Below, piece by piece: positions 20,857 through 33,061 of a stretch of DNA of 64,000 nt. The position numbers and the translations under genes were made by a program. Source of the DNA: Gordius sp. MW1. Taxonomy: Eukaryota; Nematomorpha; Gordioida; Gordea; Gordiidae. The notes below the pieces were generated by a model. It ran no database searches and was not told the origin of the DNA. It saw nothing but the letters and a program-made list of their open reading frames with translations. The stretch is taken from contig OZ038528.1 in NCBI GenBank assembly GCA_964036665.1, positions 23,361,245-23,425,244 on the forward strand, given 5' to 3'. How positions within the stretch are numbered: the stretch's first letter is position 1; each line of letters opens with the position of its first letter.

Positions 20857-22430
20857 TAGAGCTGTTAAAGTTCATCTTAGATATGAACTAGTTCAAGTTC
20901 ATAGTTCTATTTGCAAAAATAAATTAGTTCAAGTTCATATTTTTTCAAAAGTAACTAGTTCAAGTTCAAGTTCACCCAAAAAAAAACGAACTAGTTCAGT
21001 TCGTAGTTCAAATTTTACAAAATGAACTAGTTCAAGTTAAGTTCATAGTTTAGTTCATTTTTTTTAATATTATAGAAATTTAATCCAGTTGAATTCCTCC
21101 TGATTGTCATCTTTTCCATTAAAAATCCTATAAAAAAGTTAATAATGTATATTTATATAAATGTTACCTGAATGCTTTTACAAAATTTGAACCATTGTCA
21201 GTAATTGTACATATGTTTTTATTCTGGATATGACATTCTTTATAAATTTGTGTGAGGGCTTTGCACAAGACATCATAAGTGTGTCTTCCTTCTAAAGATT
21301 TGCAAGCTAAAATTGCATCAACTCTTTCTAGACTTTCATTGTCTATCCAATGAGCTGTTACACCAATAAATGACCTGCAAAAAAATAAATACATGTTTTC
21401 TACAGATAAATAGTACTTATTAAATGCAGTCCAACAGTCTGCAGTTGTACTGACATATTTGGGGGCCAACAATTTTGTTCTAAGAATGTCTTTCATTCTT
21501 CCAGCTAATTTCATTACCCTTCCTGTGAGGGTTTGCCTACATATGGTTTTGATATTGGGATTGAATGTCCTCAATAATTCATTGAAATGTTGATCATCGC
21601 ATAATGAAAATGGCTGATTGGCATTTATAATATATTTTTTAATTGCCATTTGGGTGGACTGTTTATCCATAGGGCGGTCTAGAACCATCTGTTTAAATTT
21701 TTCCTTTTTAAGGTCACAAGAATTCCAAGGTTTATTTTTAGTTGCTCTTTTTATCTCTTCAACCTTATGAGAATGAGAAACCTAATTTTAGAATATTATT
21801 TATACGAATACTCATTTATTAATTATTACCTTTATATGTCTCCATAGATTGGCTGTTGATGTCTTTGATGCAGCAATAATCTTCTTACCCACACCCAATT
21901 TACACCTGGCCTTGATTGAATTTTTATTAGACGATACGAATTTAAAATAATCTTCCATAGAAGGCCAAGGTAAAGAGTTGGGTAGATCAGAACATGCTGC
22001 ATCATTCACACTATCCATTATCCACTTCTATCCTAAAACTAGAAGTAGAACCACTATCAATTTCCATCTATAAAAATAAATCACAGTTAAACAAATGATT
22101 CTTACTCGATTGCAGTTTTCTATAAATATTTAAAGGCGCGTTTAATAAATCGTCTTGTTTATAAAACAATCAAACTCGGCTCATAAATTCAATTTAAATA
22201 ATAATTTTTGTGATGAACTAGTTCATTTATATTGTAAAGTTCAAGTTCAAGTTCAGAATAGTAAAAAAGTAACTAGTTCAAGTTCAAGTTCAACTTTAAA
22301 AAAAAAGGAACTAGTTCAAGTTCATAGTTCAATTTTTGGAAAGGTAACTAGTTCAGTTCGAAGTTCAGAGAAAAGTGAACTAGTTTGATGAACTAGTTCA
22401 AAATGAACTAGTTCTTATTCGTCTGCTATC
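20857..22430 (-). mobile_element. hAT element with AACTAGTTCAAGTTCA subterminal repeats
   Basis: A spliced, truncated hAT coding region is flanked on both sides by arrays of a short motif, ACTAGTTCAAGTTCA. The left array is 20868-21060 and the right array 22214-22412. Repeated subterminal motifs are typical of hAT transposase-binding regions. Possible left terminus TAGAGCTG; exact borders and target duplication could not be fixed. Confidence 0.65.
21070..22018 (-). pseudogene. truncated BED-hAT transposase, three exons
   Basis: Exons 22018-21830, 21781-21168 and 21127-21070 join in frame through GT-AG introns of 48 and 40 bp to give about 286 aa. Exon 1 has a degenerate BED finger: RCKLG keeps one cysteine but has Gly where the second should be, and WRHIKVSHSH supplies the histidines. 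Exon 2 has the hAT core start TTADCWTA and ITDNGSNFVKAF with the second Asp. The frame then ends; no hATC domain follows before the subterminal repeats. It may be a decayed or deleted copy, or a protein encoding only the N-terminal half. Confidence 0.75.
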
Positions 22431-22463
22431 AAATAAGCTGTCCCAAAACCAGTATCTTGTGCT

Positions 22464-24446
22464 TAGTGTTTCGATCTCGTCTCGGTCTCGAAAACAAAAT
22501 CTCGTCTCGGGAGCGTTTATGAAAATCTCGATCTCGTCTCGTCTCGGTCTAGAAAAATCTCGGTCTCGTCTCGCCGAGAATTAATTTAAAAAATCGATAA
22601 AAAATTCTCGATTAAACATAAATTGACCAAAATGCGTCTCGACTTTTAAAAAAAATATATATACGAAATAAATTTTTTCCCTGATTTATTAAAAATATTA
22701 ATTAAGTGTTGAAAAATCCAAATGGCAAACTTTTATATTTTGTAAAAAACTTTAATACACAAAGTTTTCAAGATTTAGCGGGACACGACATCTCATTGAC
22801 AATATAAAGATATGAATTAAATCATAAAGATAACATTTTATATGGAAAGTGCAGACTAAAAAAATAGAAATAAATTTGAATTATAGAAAATTCAATTTTA
22901 TTGTTCTAGCAAATTATAACAGTTGTATCAAATTCACTGTGTTTGTCAATTATAAATAGACTTAGAAAACTATAAGCTCGCTTATAGTTGACTTAGTTGC
23001 ATAATTGAGCAAATTGAGACCTTATTAACCCTGGCTAAAGCTTTAAAGTAGACCTTTACAATTTTAAGGCAAACGTTTAGGTCCATTAATAGTACTGTGG
23101 CGGTTTAGACTTTGGCGAGATAAAGTAACAAACTGACATTACACACACTTGGAACTTTTCAACCAATTCAATCATCTATCCATCAACAATTCTTCTGGAA
23201 TATTATCTTTATCGCTCATTTATATTCTGTATCGCTAACTACAATTATTATTAATAAAAGTTGTTAATACCAAAAGAGAAGTATTACATTGGTGACATGG
23301 GCTAAAAGTACCATCACAATTATAGCAAAAGTGTTTATTGCAGGTTTAGTATGGCGTTATAAACCACAAAGTGCGAATCTTTTAATGATATTATTATATA
23401 CAGAATTGATAACTAGTTGCACATATTAAAACCTTGTAAAAACACAATGAAAGCAGCATTAGTATAGGATTAAGAACATAAGGTTTTAAACTTTAAATTA
23501 AAGTGCACGTATTTAAATTGATGACAAAAATCATTATAATTAAATTTACATTCCAAATAATTACCTTCCAATTCTAACTAACTTTGCCATTAAATAGTTA
23601 TTTATCGAATAAAGTATAGGCTCGTGTATTTATCTTGTATTGCACACTTATAGAAATTATAATAAATTTGAATGCATCTGCCAACCCAGCATATAATGTG
23701 AAAAGTAATGCATGTAACAAAACTATTTCACATAATGTCTTATTACGGTTCAAAAATTTGAGAGGTGTACTATTAGTTGAAGCATAAAAGCTCCTTAAAA
23801 ACTCATGATTTAAGATTTAGTCTATTACGGTGTCATTAAATACTCTATTGTTCTTTTAAAATCGTTAGGCGGGTGCTCAAAAATCTCGAGCCACCTTAGC
23901 TTAACTTGTTTAATTATCAAACTGATTGACCACCAATTCATAATTATCGCATCATGCAGGATGAGTAACTGCGAAATTCATATATGCTTTAGTAATATTT
24001 ACTCCATCAGAACTCATTCTAAGCCTAAATTTTTGTAATATTTAAAAATGCTATGGATACAAATATGTGATAAATATATAGTAAAATTATTCACATAACA
24101 TAAGGGCCAACCATACCTAAGTAGATGATTGCCAAATTTAAAATTTTTTCCAAAATTATATAATATTTACTACACTTCGGAATTTTTTTAATATTAAAAA
24201 TATTCCATACATATTGATTTATAACTTAATACCTTAAATGTAAATCATGCAAATTATAATACTCAATAATTTACTAAATCTAACGATCAATAAAAAGTCG
24301 AGATCTCGCCGAAAAAATCTCGTCTCGTCTCGACATCAAATTCTCGTCTCGATCTCGACTCCATTTTTAAAATTCTCGTCTCGTCTCGTCTCGGTTTTTC
24401 GAGACGAGACGAGACCGAGATTTTTCTCGGTTTTTCCGCATCACTA
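22464..24446. mobile_element. 1983-bp non-autonomous hAT-type element with CGAGACGAGAC repeats
   Basis: Perfect 8-bp duplication CTTGTGCT (22456-22463, 24447-24454). Left end TAGTGTTTCG, right end CCGCATCACTA. Subterminal arrays of TCTCGTCTCG occupy about 22471-22640 and 24295-24430, the inner right array facing itself as a hairpin. The AT-rich interior (about 22650-24290) has no recognisable gene. Confidence 0.85.
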
Positions 24447-24454
24447 CTTGTGCT

Positions 24455-27400
24455 AGAACAACACTCATAGATGGTATACACATTACTCCAAGACGGGTCA
24501 AACCCAAGGCTTTTAAAAAAATCAAAATAATAATATAAAATTTAGTGTTTAAAAGATTAGATTAGATGTGAAATTTTATTTAATTTGATAAAATATTTAT
24601 ATATATATATGGAATAACTTACTAATAGTTTTATTATTTCGCTGGATTATTTGGCTATTATGTTGAATTTTAAAGTATAAATTCATGTTTTTGAAAAAAT
24701 AAAATAATATAAGGTCATACTTAGAAATTAAAATGGCTAAATTGATATGCGGTAAGTAGGTTATTCACTAAATTCATTCCAAGTTTTATAAATATTATTT
24801 TCGTATATTTTTTCGCCCTAAATAATATAATATTTACTAAATTACTGTAATTTCTCATAAACAATGATTATAAATGATAAATAGAGATGAAACTAGGTTT
24901 TAATATAAAAAATATATAATAGATATAAAAATTCTGCAACAAGATGAATGTTAGGAGTTAAGGTTAGTCTATGCAAGCAAAGTTATATATATGTTTTTTA
25001 TTAAAAACACAATATTTTTCATTATATTATTAGCTTTTATTTCTTAAACATTATTATTAAATTATTATATAACAAATTAGTATTTTATGTATTATCAGCC
25101 GCTCTTGTGGCGTTTTAACATATAAAATAATATAGATTTTTAACAAAAATATCAATATAGAACTTATAGGATAATTCAATAAATCGGCTATAATTATTTC
25201 AATTCTATCTCAGGATGTATGATGCTTATTAAATGATTGACCTTCGATGCAAATAAACATAATTTAATAATAATACAATAATTTATTATATAGATTATTA
25301 TATTTGTAAAAATAATAAAATAATAATCGCATGTCATTTTTTTTAATTTATAGTTACTAATTTGGGCCATAATGTGAAATATCAATCTTGTAAAGATTGA
25401 TATTTTAGTAGATGGAATGTGTAAGGTTGTTTCGATCGCATATTTTATACGGGACTTATCTGCTCTTTTTAATTTGGGCTGTGTGGTATTTAACCATGTT
25501 ATAGAAATATCTAAGATAAAGGAAATTAAAAATATTTTTTTAATAATTAAAAATTATATTAAAATTAAATATAAAATTTAAATTATTAAATTGTAACATA
25601 CCATTTATGACGAAAATCGTCTGCTTTGTTGAGAATTGATTTTATCGTCAATATATGCGTTGTAAAAGTTAAGTTTGGACTGGATAAATTAGTTTTGACT
25701 AAAGGATGAATGTATATTCTTTATTATCATCTCCAAATGAAGCATACTAGAGTATGAAATTTAATAATAAATATGGATTATTTTATTAATTTAATGGACA
25801 TTCCTATAGTTACTGATACAGCTAGAATTGTTAAGATCTTATTAAAATAGTAAATATGAAATATATAGCATTTTTTAGCTTGGGTGGAGATAACTTTAAA
25901 AAAATTATTTTAATCGAAAATATAGATTATTACAATTGCCACCTATGTGACCGCAAAACCTAGTACTAGTAGTATTTACCAATATCTTCAATTTTCACCC
26001 TAACTATAAATTAAGAAAATCATCACCTTAATGACCGCAAAATAAAAAAAATTAAATTTTCCCATTTAACAAAACCACACATGTATAATTTAATTTTAAT
26101 AAAGCAAAAATATGAACATTCTTAAATTGTTCACCCAAACGCTTTTGTCGTTTTCAAAGAAACGCCCTAAGTCTACCCCAAAATAACCATGGTTATAAAC
26201 ATGGTGGGAAATAACAAAAAGCCAAGCCGTTTTTGCAACCCTCTATAACAATTAGAAATGCTTATGAATTATTTAATTTTAGAGTATAGATTATACACCC
26301 CTGCAATTTAGATTGCGTATCCCGATAAAGTATTTATTAATCATGAACATAGCCCGACCTCGGGTCAATTAATAGTATTTTACTGGCGTAAAATTAAAAC
26401 GACTATTTAAAGTAAGTTCTTGAATAACTTTAAAAAAATATAGCTTTATATGTTTTTGTATCCAAATCTTACCGAGTGTTTTATATTGGTACATGTTGTG
26501 GGCAGACATGGATTTTAAACCCCCCCCCCCCCCCCAATTTTATTCCTAAATATATATTATGTACTTGTAACCTAAGTCCAACAGTTGATCTTTTAACCCA
26601 CAAATTTTTATTATTTTTAAAAATTTCACATTTATTCAACTTTTTGCACACATTTTATTTAACAAAATTTGAAATAAAACACCTTACAATGCTGTTAGAA
26701 TAAATTTCCACAGTATTATAATAAGATTTTTTGCTTTCATTCGTATTTAATTCGGTGTATCCTTCATACAAGTGCTCATTTAAGTTTGAAGCGATAAAAT
26801 TTTTCGATAAAAAATTGTCGATTTTATTGATCAATATTTGGCCAATCATATTAATGTGATTAATTTTAAAATTAATTTCTTTCATGACATTTGTTGCCCG
26901 ACTAAAGGGGCAAATTATAAATATGATTAAAAATATACTTTTCATTATATTTTTTTCAGATTTAATAAAGAAAATAATGGATAAAAAGCGTAAAAAATAA
27001 AATATCAATCTTAAAAGTTGTAATTGATTTGTTTCTATCATTAATTAAGGATACGTTGGCCTGTAATTAATTTTCACCAAAATGAGTAACAATGTCAATT
27101 ATTTAAGTTAAAGTTTTAACCAATTTTTCATATTTTAGAATATAAATTATGTTTGGCAGAGGATAATTTTTAATTAATTAATATTTTTAAATTTTTACTT
27201 GAATTTGTTTTATCCATGACTATAAAAACTCCTATTTTATTTATATATATTAATTTATATTCTTACAAAACGCAATCTGGCAAACTAAAGGTAGCTTTAA
27301 ATATAATTAAAATTAATATAGCTTGTTTTATTAGATTTATTATATAATACTTATAGAATAGATAAATACTACATCTAATGCGTGTGTGTTGTTTAAATAA

Positions 27401-27518
27401 TAACAATAAATAAATAATATACAAACTATTTGCATGTATAAAATATAATAATAATTTAAATATTTAATTCCACATTTAGTAGTTTTTGTAATTTTTTCGT
27501 CTTTAAAATGATCACTTT
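24455..27518. other. intergenic, AT-rich
   Basis: No supported gene. A 128-codon minus-strand frame at 26655-27041 contains an internal MKSIFLIIFIICPFS stretch that resembles a signal peptide, but its composition is that of the surrounding AT-rich DNA and I recognise no family. A C run of about 17 lies at 26520-26536. Confidence 0.45.
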
Positions 27519-29545
27519 CTATTGATAACGAGCGGTGAAGTAATTACAAAATAATGGTTCTCCTAATCTATAAGTCGATGCGAATGATTCTGAATTGAAA
27601 CGTTCCCTCTTTGTTTCAAAACTAAAAAACAAAATTTACAAAATTTTAATGGATTTTATGATTTTTAACAATAAGTATCGGATTTTTTGGACGAAGACAA
27701 CGGGATTTTAGATAAATTAAAATTATTTACATTTTTTCAAATATTGAAATTTTTAACATTTAAATGTGAAGCTTACTCTTCTCTTTGCAGGGATGCTGCA
27801 TCCAAGTTTTCAGCTTGTTTGTACACCAAAAGGACGTATCTATGTAAACCTACGATAAACGTATATAAATTTTCGGATAATATACTAATTTTTTGTAGCT
27901 GTGTTTAATTTATTATAACTTTCCATAAAATACAAGGATAATATTGTAAGTGTCGGAAAATTAACACTTAATGTTAATTTGATATTACTATAATAAGGGG
28001 AGTTACGCCATCAATTTAATTAAAATTATGATAAATATGAAAAAATAATTTTCCTTTAAAATTATTGTTGCTAACAATATTTATGCAAATAAAAGAGAAA
28101 TAAAAAATTTAAGTTAGCATCATACCGCCATCTTGTGGAGGTGAGGGCCCTTTATAAGTGTTTATGAGATTTCCAGAACGTACTCTATCCCCTGGTATAT
28201 TGACAACTAGCCAATGTAGCCATTCTTTTAAATCTGCCTTTTGAGGGTTTGGGGCGTCTGGGTCTGTGTTTGATTGACAGTTAATATTAGTAATGAAAAC
28301 ATATGATCTTGATTAAGCATTTTAAAAAATTAAAATAGTTTTAAAAGCTAGTAGTCAGGCGCCTAGCCAAGGGAGCGGAAAGCGGGACTTTTCTACCCCC
28401 TTGACCAAAATTTGAAAAGTTTTTTGATTAATAATTAGATTAAATGGTTAAAATATTATAGTTTAGTTGCATAAAAGATTTTAAGACACTTAAAAGCCTG
28501 GAAACATAATATATACATATTTTTCGACTTTAATTTTAGACTAAAAGCTTGAATCCCACCATTATAATTTTCCACCATTGATTGTTGTTATAAAAAACTT
28601 GTTTTTTTATCTAAACACCGTTCATTTAGCTGTACTAAAAAATGTCAAGTAAACAGATTGAGTGACTGTATAATATTGCTTATTAGCAACTTGAGAATTT
28701 TTTCAGATCAAACTCATATAATTTTGCTTTGATTTCCGCCATTATTTAACTTTAACTAAATGATAATATTTTCTACCAGTTTAATAACTTGCATAAGGTC
28801 CATGTCGTTTTTTAAGGTATAAAAGCGATAGTTAATGCTCTGGTTAATAAAGAGAAGAGATTTTTCCAAAGCTGGTTATATACCGCCTTGAAGTTTCGCA
28901 TATATTTTACGCTTATTTTTGTTACATTATAAATAAAAGTGTCAAAAATTTTTTTGAATTTTTACTCCCCTTTGAGAAAATCCTGGCTACGCGCCTGCTA
29001 GTAGTACTTTAAACTATTCTAAAATTTATATTAAGATTTGTAGTATGTTTAACAAAGGTATAAGTTAATATCATATGCGTTTACCTATCATAATCAAAGT
29101 GTAGAGAGCATTAGAATCAGCAGGGTAAGTGAATGATGGTTCGTAATATACCTAGAAATTAATAAATATAAAAATTAATATATTTAATTAATTTTAAAAT
29201 AGTATCCTTTGAAAAATTACATTACTTCATATGGTGTCAACTCATTTCCATTGCTTATCATTACAGATCTCCCATATTCAACCTAAATAGTTTAAACATA
29301 ATTTTTGAAATTGTTAATTATAAATCATAAACTAAATAGAAATCTTCAGTTATTGCTTTTATTAAAAAAGCAATGCAAGAGTTTCTAAAAGTAAAATAAA
29401 TATTTAAAATTACCTTTATATCAGAGTTACAACATCTATCGCATTTTGTTACTACATCTCTAAAATTTTCATTGCCTCCATATACTCCAACTGCCAAGTT
29501 GCACAAATATATAGCAATGGATATAAAGGCGATTTGCTTATACAT
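27519..29545 (-). CDS. secreted phosphatidylethanolamine-binding protein (PEBP), six exons
   Basis: Small ligand-binding protein of the PEBP/RKIP family. Exons (minus strand): 29545-29414, 29282-29226, 29151-29085, 28263-28126, 27849-27777, 27621-27519; sum 570 nt, 189 aa, with agreeing phases and GT-AG junctions. Residues 1 to about 22 form a signal peptide (MYKQIAFISIAIYLCNLAVG), so the protein should be exported. NGNELTP, DPDAPNPQ, HWLVVNIPG and GLHRYVLLVYKQ are the family's CR1 and CR2 anion-pocket motifs. It ends with the usual LGEPLFCNYFTARYQ. The cysteines near the N-terminus (CDRCC) are unusual. A TATATATATAAA stretch about 30 bp upstream of the ATG could be a TATA box. Intron positions match the second PEBP gene at 47297-48144; intron 3 is enlarged by a MITE. 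Confidence 0.9.
28356..28997. mobile_element. 642-bp MITE, CAGGCGCGTAGCCA family
   Basis: Ends CAGGCGCCTAGCCA and TGGCTACGCGCCTG with perfect 8-bp duplication CTAGTAGT (28348-28355, 28998-29005). Sits in intron 3 of the secreted PEBP gene and accounts for 650 of that intron's 821 bp. An internal block ending ...AATATTATAGTTTAGTT is shared with 37975-38712 and 52291-52797. Confidence 0.9.
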
Positions 29546-29585
29546 TTTGGGTCAAACGTTTTAAGTGGTTTATATATATATAAAT

Positions 29586-31031
29586 TTTGAAAATAAAATA
29601 TTATATGATATATAAAAATCATCATGCTTTTATAGATGGGGTGGACGGAAGTATAATAATTATTTTTTGCAACCATAAAAAAATGGAGACCTACTTTAAT
29701 GTGTAGATAATAGAAAGTTTATTATTAGCATGATATTTTTTGTATTTTTTTGAACAGGTGTCATTAATCTTTTCTTTTCACTGAGCTTTTTTTACAACTT
29801 GAACTTCATTGTATCGTGTTGCCTTCAAGCATTATCTTTTATTATAAGTTTTTGTAAAAGGGGCAATTAAGCCTAGAGATATTTTTAAATTGTTTAACAA
29901 AAAATTAAATGTATAAAAAATATTAATTAAAAACTCATATTTTTTTAATTTTTTTTCAGAGTGTGACCTGGTATATGATATGGCGGAAAAATATTCTTTG
30001 TGATACATACAAAAAAACAATGTGGTTTATAATCTTTTTGTAATAATAACATTTACGAAGAATCGACAAAATTTGTAGTAATAAATAATTATTTATCTAT
30101 AATTATCACACCCAAAAAAAGTGTTATATTGGGTGCTATATCTTATTATTGCTAAATAGAGGGGAAAAACAAAATAATATCCAAGTCTAAAAAATTTTTA
30201 TTTAAGAAGACTTTGAATTTAAAATATATTTTCCACGCTTATCACATTATTTGAATATAAACAGGAATTATTTTTATATGTTAATATGGCTTTGTTGTTT
30301 GTGAAAGTGGAACAGTAAGACAACACAGTATAGTGTCCTACTGGCTTGGTAAACTCATTTATGCAAATACACTTTTTTGCAACTTATTTTTATATGCACC
30401 CTCGAACACAGTGCAAAACCAAGTTTACGACTACTTAAAGACACATTATATGAAATAAATATAAAATTAAATAATGTGCTAGTCTTTAATTTTGTTTGTC
30501 CTTGGCTTATCTTTTAGTATAGTTAGTTGAATAGATCGCAGCTAAAGAAAATGTACACTTAAATTCGCTAACTCTTTTAATTTAAAATGATGGTTAAAAC
30601 ACTTTGTTTGATTAATTACTTTAAAACTAATATATATCTATAAGATGAATAACTTTAAAGTCTGCCTCTAGATGTAAAAGGGAGCGATTACATTTATAAG
30701 TGATTGTTCATTAAGTAATCGATGACTTATTTTATCTAGCCAGTTATGGACCTTTTATTTATATTAAATAACAAATTTATCTAACATTATATTTTAAATG
30801 CTAAATATTATAACGATTATAGTAAATTTGTGAATAATATATGATCACAATATATTCTATGAAGTCTTTAATAAACTAAAGTGGCATGATGAACTATGTC
30901 AATATATAATACCAATATTTTATTTCTTTTAATTTGTTAAATTCTTATTATTAATGAAAATTGAAAAGTTAAATATAATTAGATATGATTAAAAGTTTAA
31001 CAGGATAGGGTTGTTCCATAACCTTACATCA
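29586..31031. other. intergenic, AT-rich
   Basis: I see no coding exon, RNA gene or repeat with defined ends here. Confidence 0.4.
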
Positions 31032-31826
31032 GGCGTGCAGCCATGATTTTCTCAAGGGGGGGAGGGTAAAAGCTGCTAAAAATATCTTATTCAACAATTT
31101 TATTTGTAATTAGAAGTAAAGATAACAACCAAAAAGTCAGGCCCTCTTGACCTAGGCTCCGGGCACCATCGTATTTTTAGATTTTCAAGTAGGCCTACGC
31201 GGGCACCATAGATTTTTTATATAGTTTACTATTTTTTGTCATTTTTTAATTAAAAAAAATCGAGATAAATTCAAAATTGTCGAAATGACCAAATTTATGC
31301 TTAAAATTAAAAATTATTATTTTGGGCCGTCAGTTCGGATTAGTGATATGGGCATGGCCGGGCGGACTCTTAGAAGGGTTTGGGCGAGCTCTGGCAGGTA
31401 AGTTAGCTATCATCTGCGTGATGAGTTTTGGCAGAAAATACGATAAATTATAAAGATATTTATTCAGTGTATAGAATGTGGAACGTATTATAAATACTCA
31501 TTTGATTTTCATTTTTCCAGCGATTGTTTTTTTGAGATTTCACCTGGAGTATTACCGAAGATTTGTTAATATTGCCAATTTATAGGACATCCTATTTTTT
31601 GAATAAACTTTTAATCTCTTAAGTATGGAAAAAGTACGACTAAAGCTTTTTGCCGAAAATTTAATTTAAAATAAAAAGTATATATATAAGCTTTTTATGT
31701 AATTTTAAGTGTACTAGTCTTTTATCCGACTATAAATACTTATATTTTATTTAAATAAAATTTTTATTCAATTTTTGCTAGGGGGGGGGGGAGAAATTGC
31801 TTGCCCCTCCCCCTGCCTACGTCTCT
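31032..31826. mobile_element. degraded MITE, CAGGCGCGTAGCCA family, GC-block subtype
   Basis: Left end CAGGCGTGCAGCCATGATTT; right end CCCCTGCCTACGTCTCTG preceded by G and C runs. No target duplication remains. Internal blocks (GGGCACCAT, GGGCCGTCAGTTCGGA) are shared with 37975-38712 and 48719-49535. Confidence 0.6.
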
Positions 31827-32545
31827 GGGAAATGTTTTCATTTATATCATTGGTCAAATTCAGGATATCTTTTGAATTATTTTTTGATTAAAAGGTTATT
31901 CTCAATAGTAACTACATAGTAAGCGTCGTTGATATTTATTTAGATTAATTGTTAGTATATTTAAACATCTCTTCAAAATGCATAAATTTTAAATGATGAT
32001 TCAATAATAATATACACAAACTCTGTTATTATTGAAGTTTTAATTTATTTTATAATTGTTTGGGATGCAAAACGCGATTACTCACTACTGAAACCTATTT
32101 TATAAAATGTAGTATATGCATTAAACAAATATTAACTTATTCTTTAAAGAAGCCCAGACTCATATCCTTTCTGGGAAATTTTAACATAGACGTTCTCGGA
32201 GCGAGCTAAAAATACTTTTAAAAATGCTTTTAAGAAAATTGATATCCCTTAAGTAATTGTTCCATTTACATTTTTAATAAGGATTAAAAATGTTGTCATT
32301 ATTTGCTTGTATATTAAATTAATATAAACCAGAATTTGTGTAGTCAAATGACGGGATTTATATGATACTTTTGCACATTCGACAAATTTTCTAAACTCTA
32401 TATTACTTTAAATTTAATCCTAATTGATTGGACGTGGAGGTGCCGGAGAAGCGAGAAAGAGGACAACCTCGTGTTAATTGAAAAGGTATAGTGGACAAAG
32501 TTATGAAGGCAACCTGCCGGTTGATGAAGAAGCACGCCACCCGTT
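31827..32545. other. intergenic, AT-rich
   Basis: No supported feature up to the start of the retroelement remnant. Confidence 0.4.
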
Positions 32546-33016
32546 ACACTGCAGACTAAATAAATTTAGACACTTGCGACACTCTATAATCAATTCCATT
32601 ATCCAGACAGCCCTTAAAAAAGCCAAAATTCCATCCATACTTTGACCTTCAGATCCTTCCCTTGAGGTCGAATGCGTCCTGAAGGTTCGTCACTAGTCCC
32701 ATGGGATAATGGTCTTTTTTTAAAATGGGATTTTACATGCATAGACCTATTTGCCCCCTCTAACCTTAATTATGACCCCATGGCCCTGGCTGAAGAACGC
32801 AAGCTTCAAAAATACAAGGCCCTCTTGGACTCTAGTATTTTTATCCCAATAGTTTCCTCCTGTTCAGGATCCTGGAAAAATGGCGTTGGCTTTATTCAAA
32901 GAAATAGGCAGGCGAATTCCCCCGCATTTTTATTAAAACAATCAATAGCTATCTTAATTGCAAAATTTAATTTCAACTTTTTCGGATTCCTGACCTCTTC
33001 TAAAAGAGGAAGATGA
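32546..33016 (+). pseudogene. retroelement 3' coding end, decayed copy 1
   Basis: In one frame the start reads HCRLNKFRHLRHSIINSI and, after a frame change near 32640-32670, the next frame reads RPEGSSLVPWDNGLFLKWDF. It parallels the better copy at 39296-40063 residue by residue (HCKFNKARFLRH..., RPDGQTLIPWAKG...). The RPD triad has become RPE. Frame broken; not functional. Confidence 0.75.
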
Positions 33017-33061
33017 AGATTTATTCATATAATGTTTTTTTTAAATATTATTATTATATAA

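Noticed and set aside
22155-22388. Ser/Val-rich 77-codon frame
   Set aside because: Translation of the ACTAGTTCAAGTTCA array.
24247-24481. Arg/Ser-rich frames on both strands resembling an RS domain
   Set aside because: Produced by the TCTCGTCTCG subterminal repeats of the element at 22464-24446.
26655-27041. 128-codon minus-strand frame considered as a small secreted protein
   Set aside because: AT-rich composition, no homology recognised and no splice or promoter context; mentioned only in the intergenic entry.
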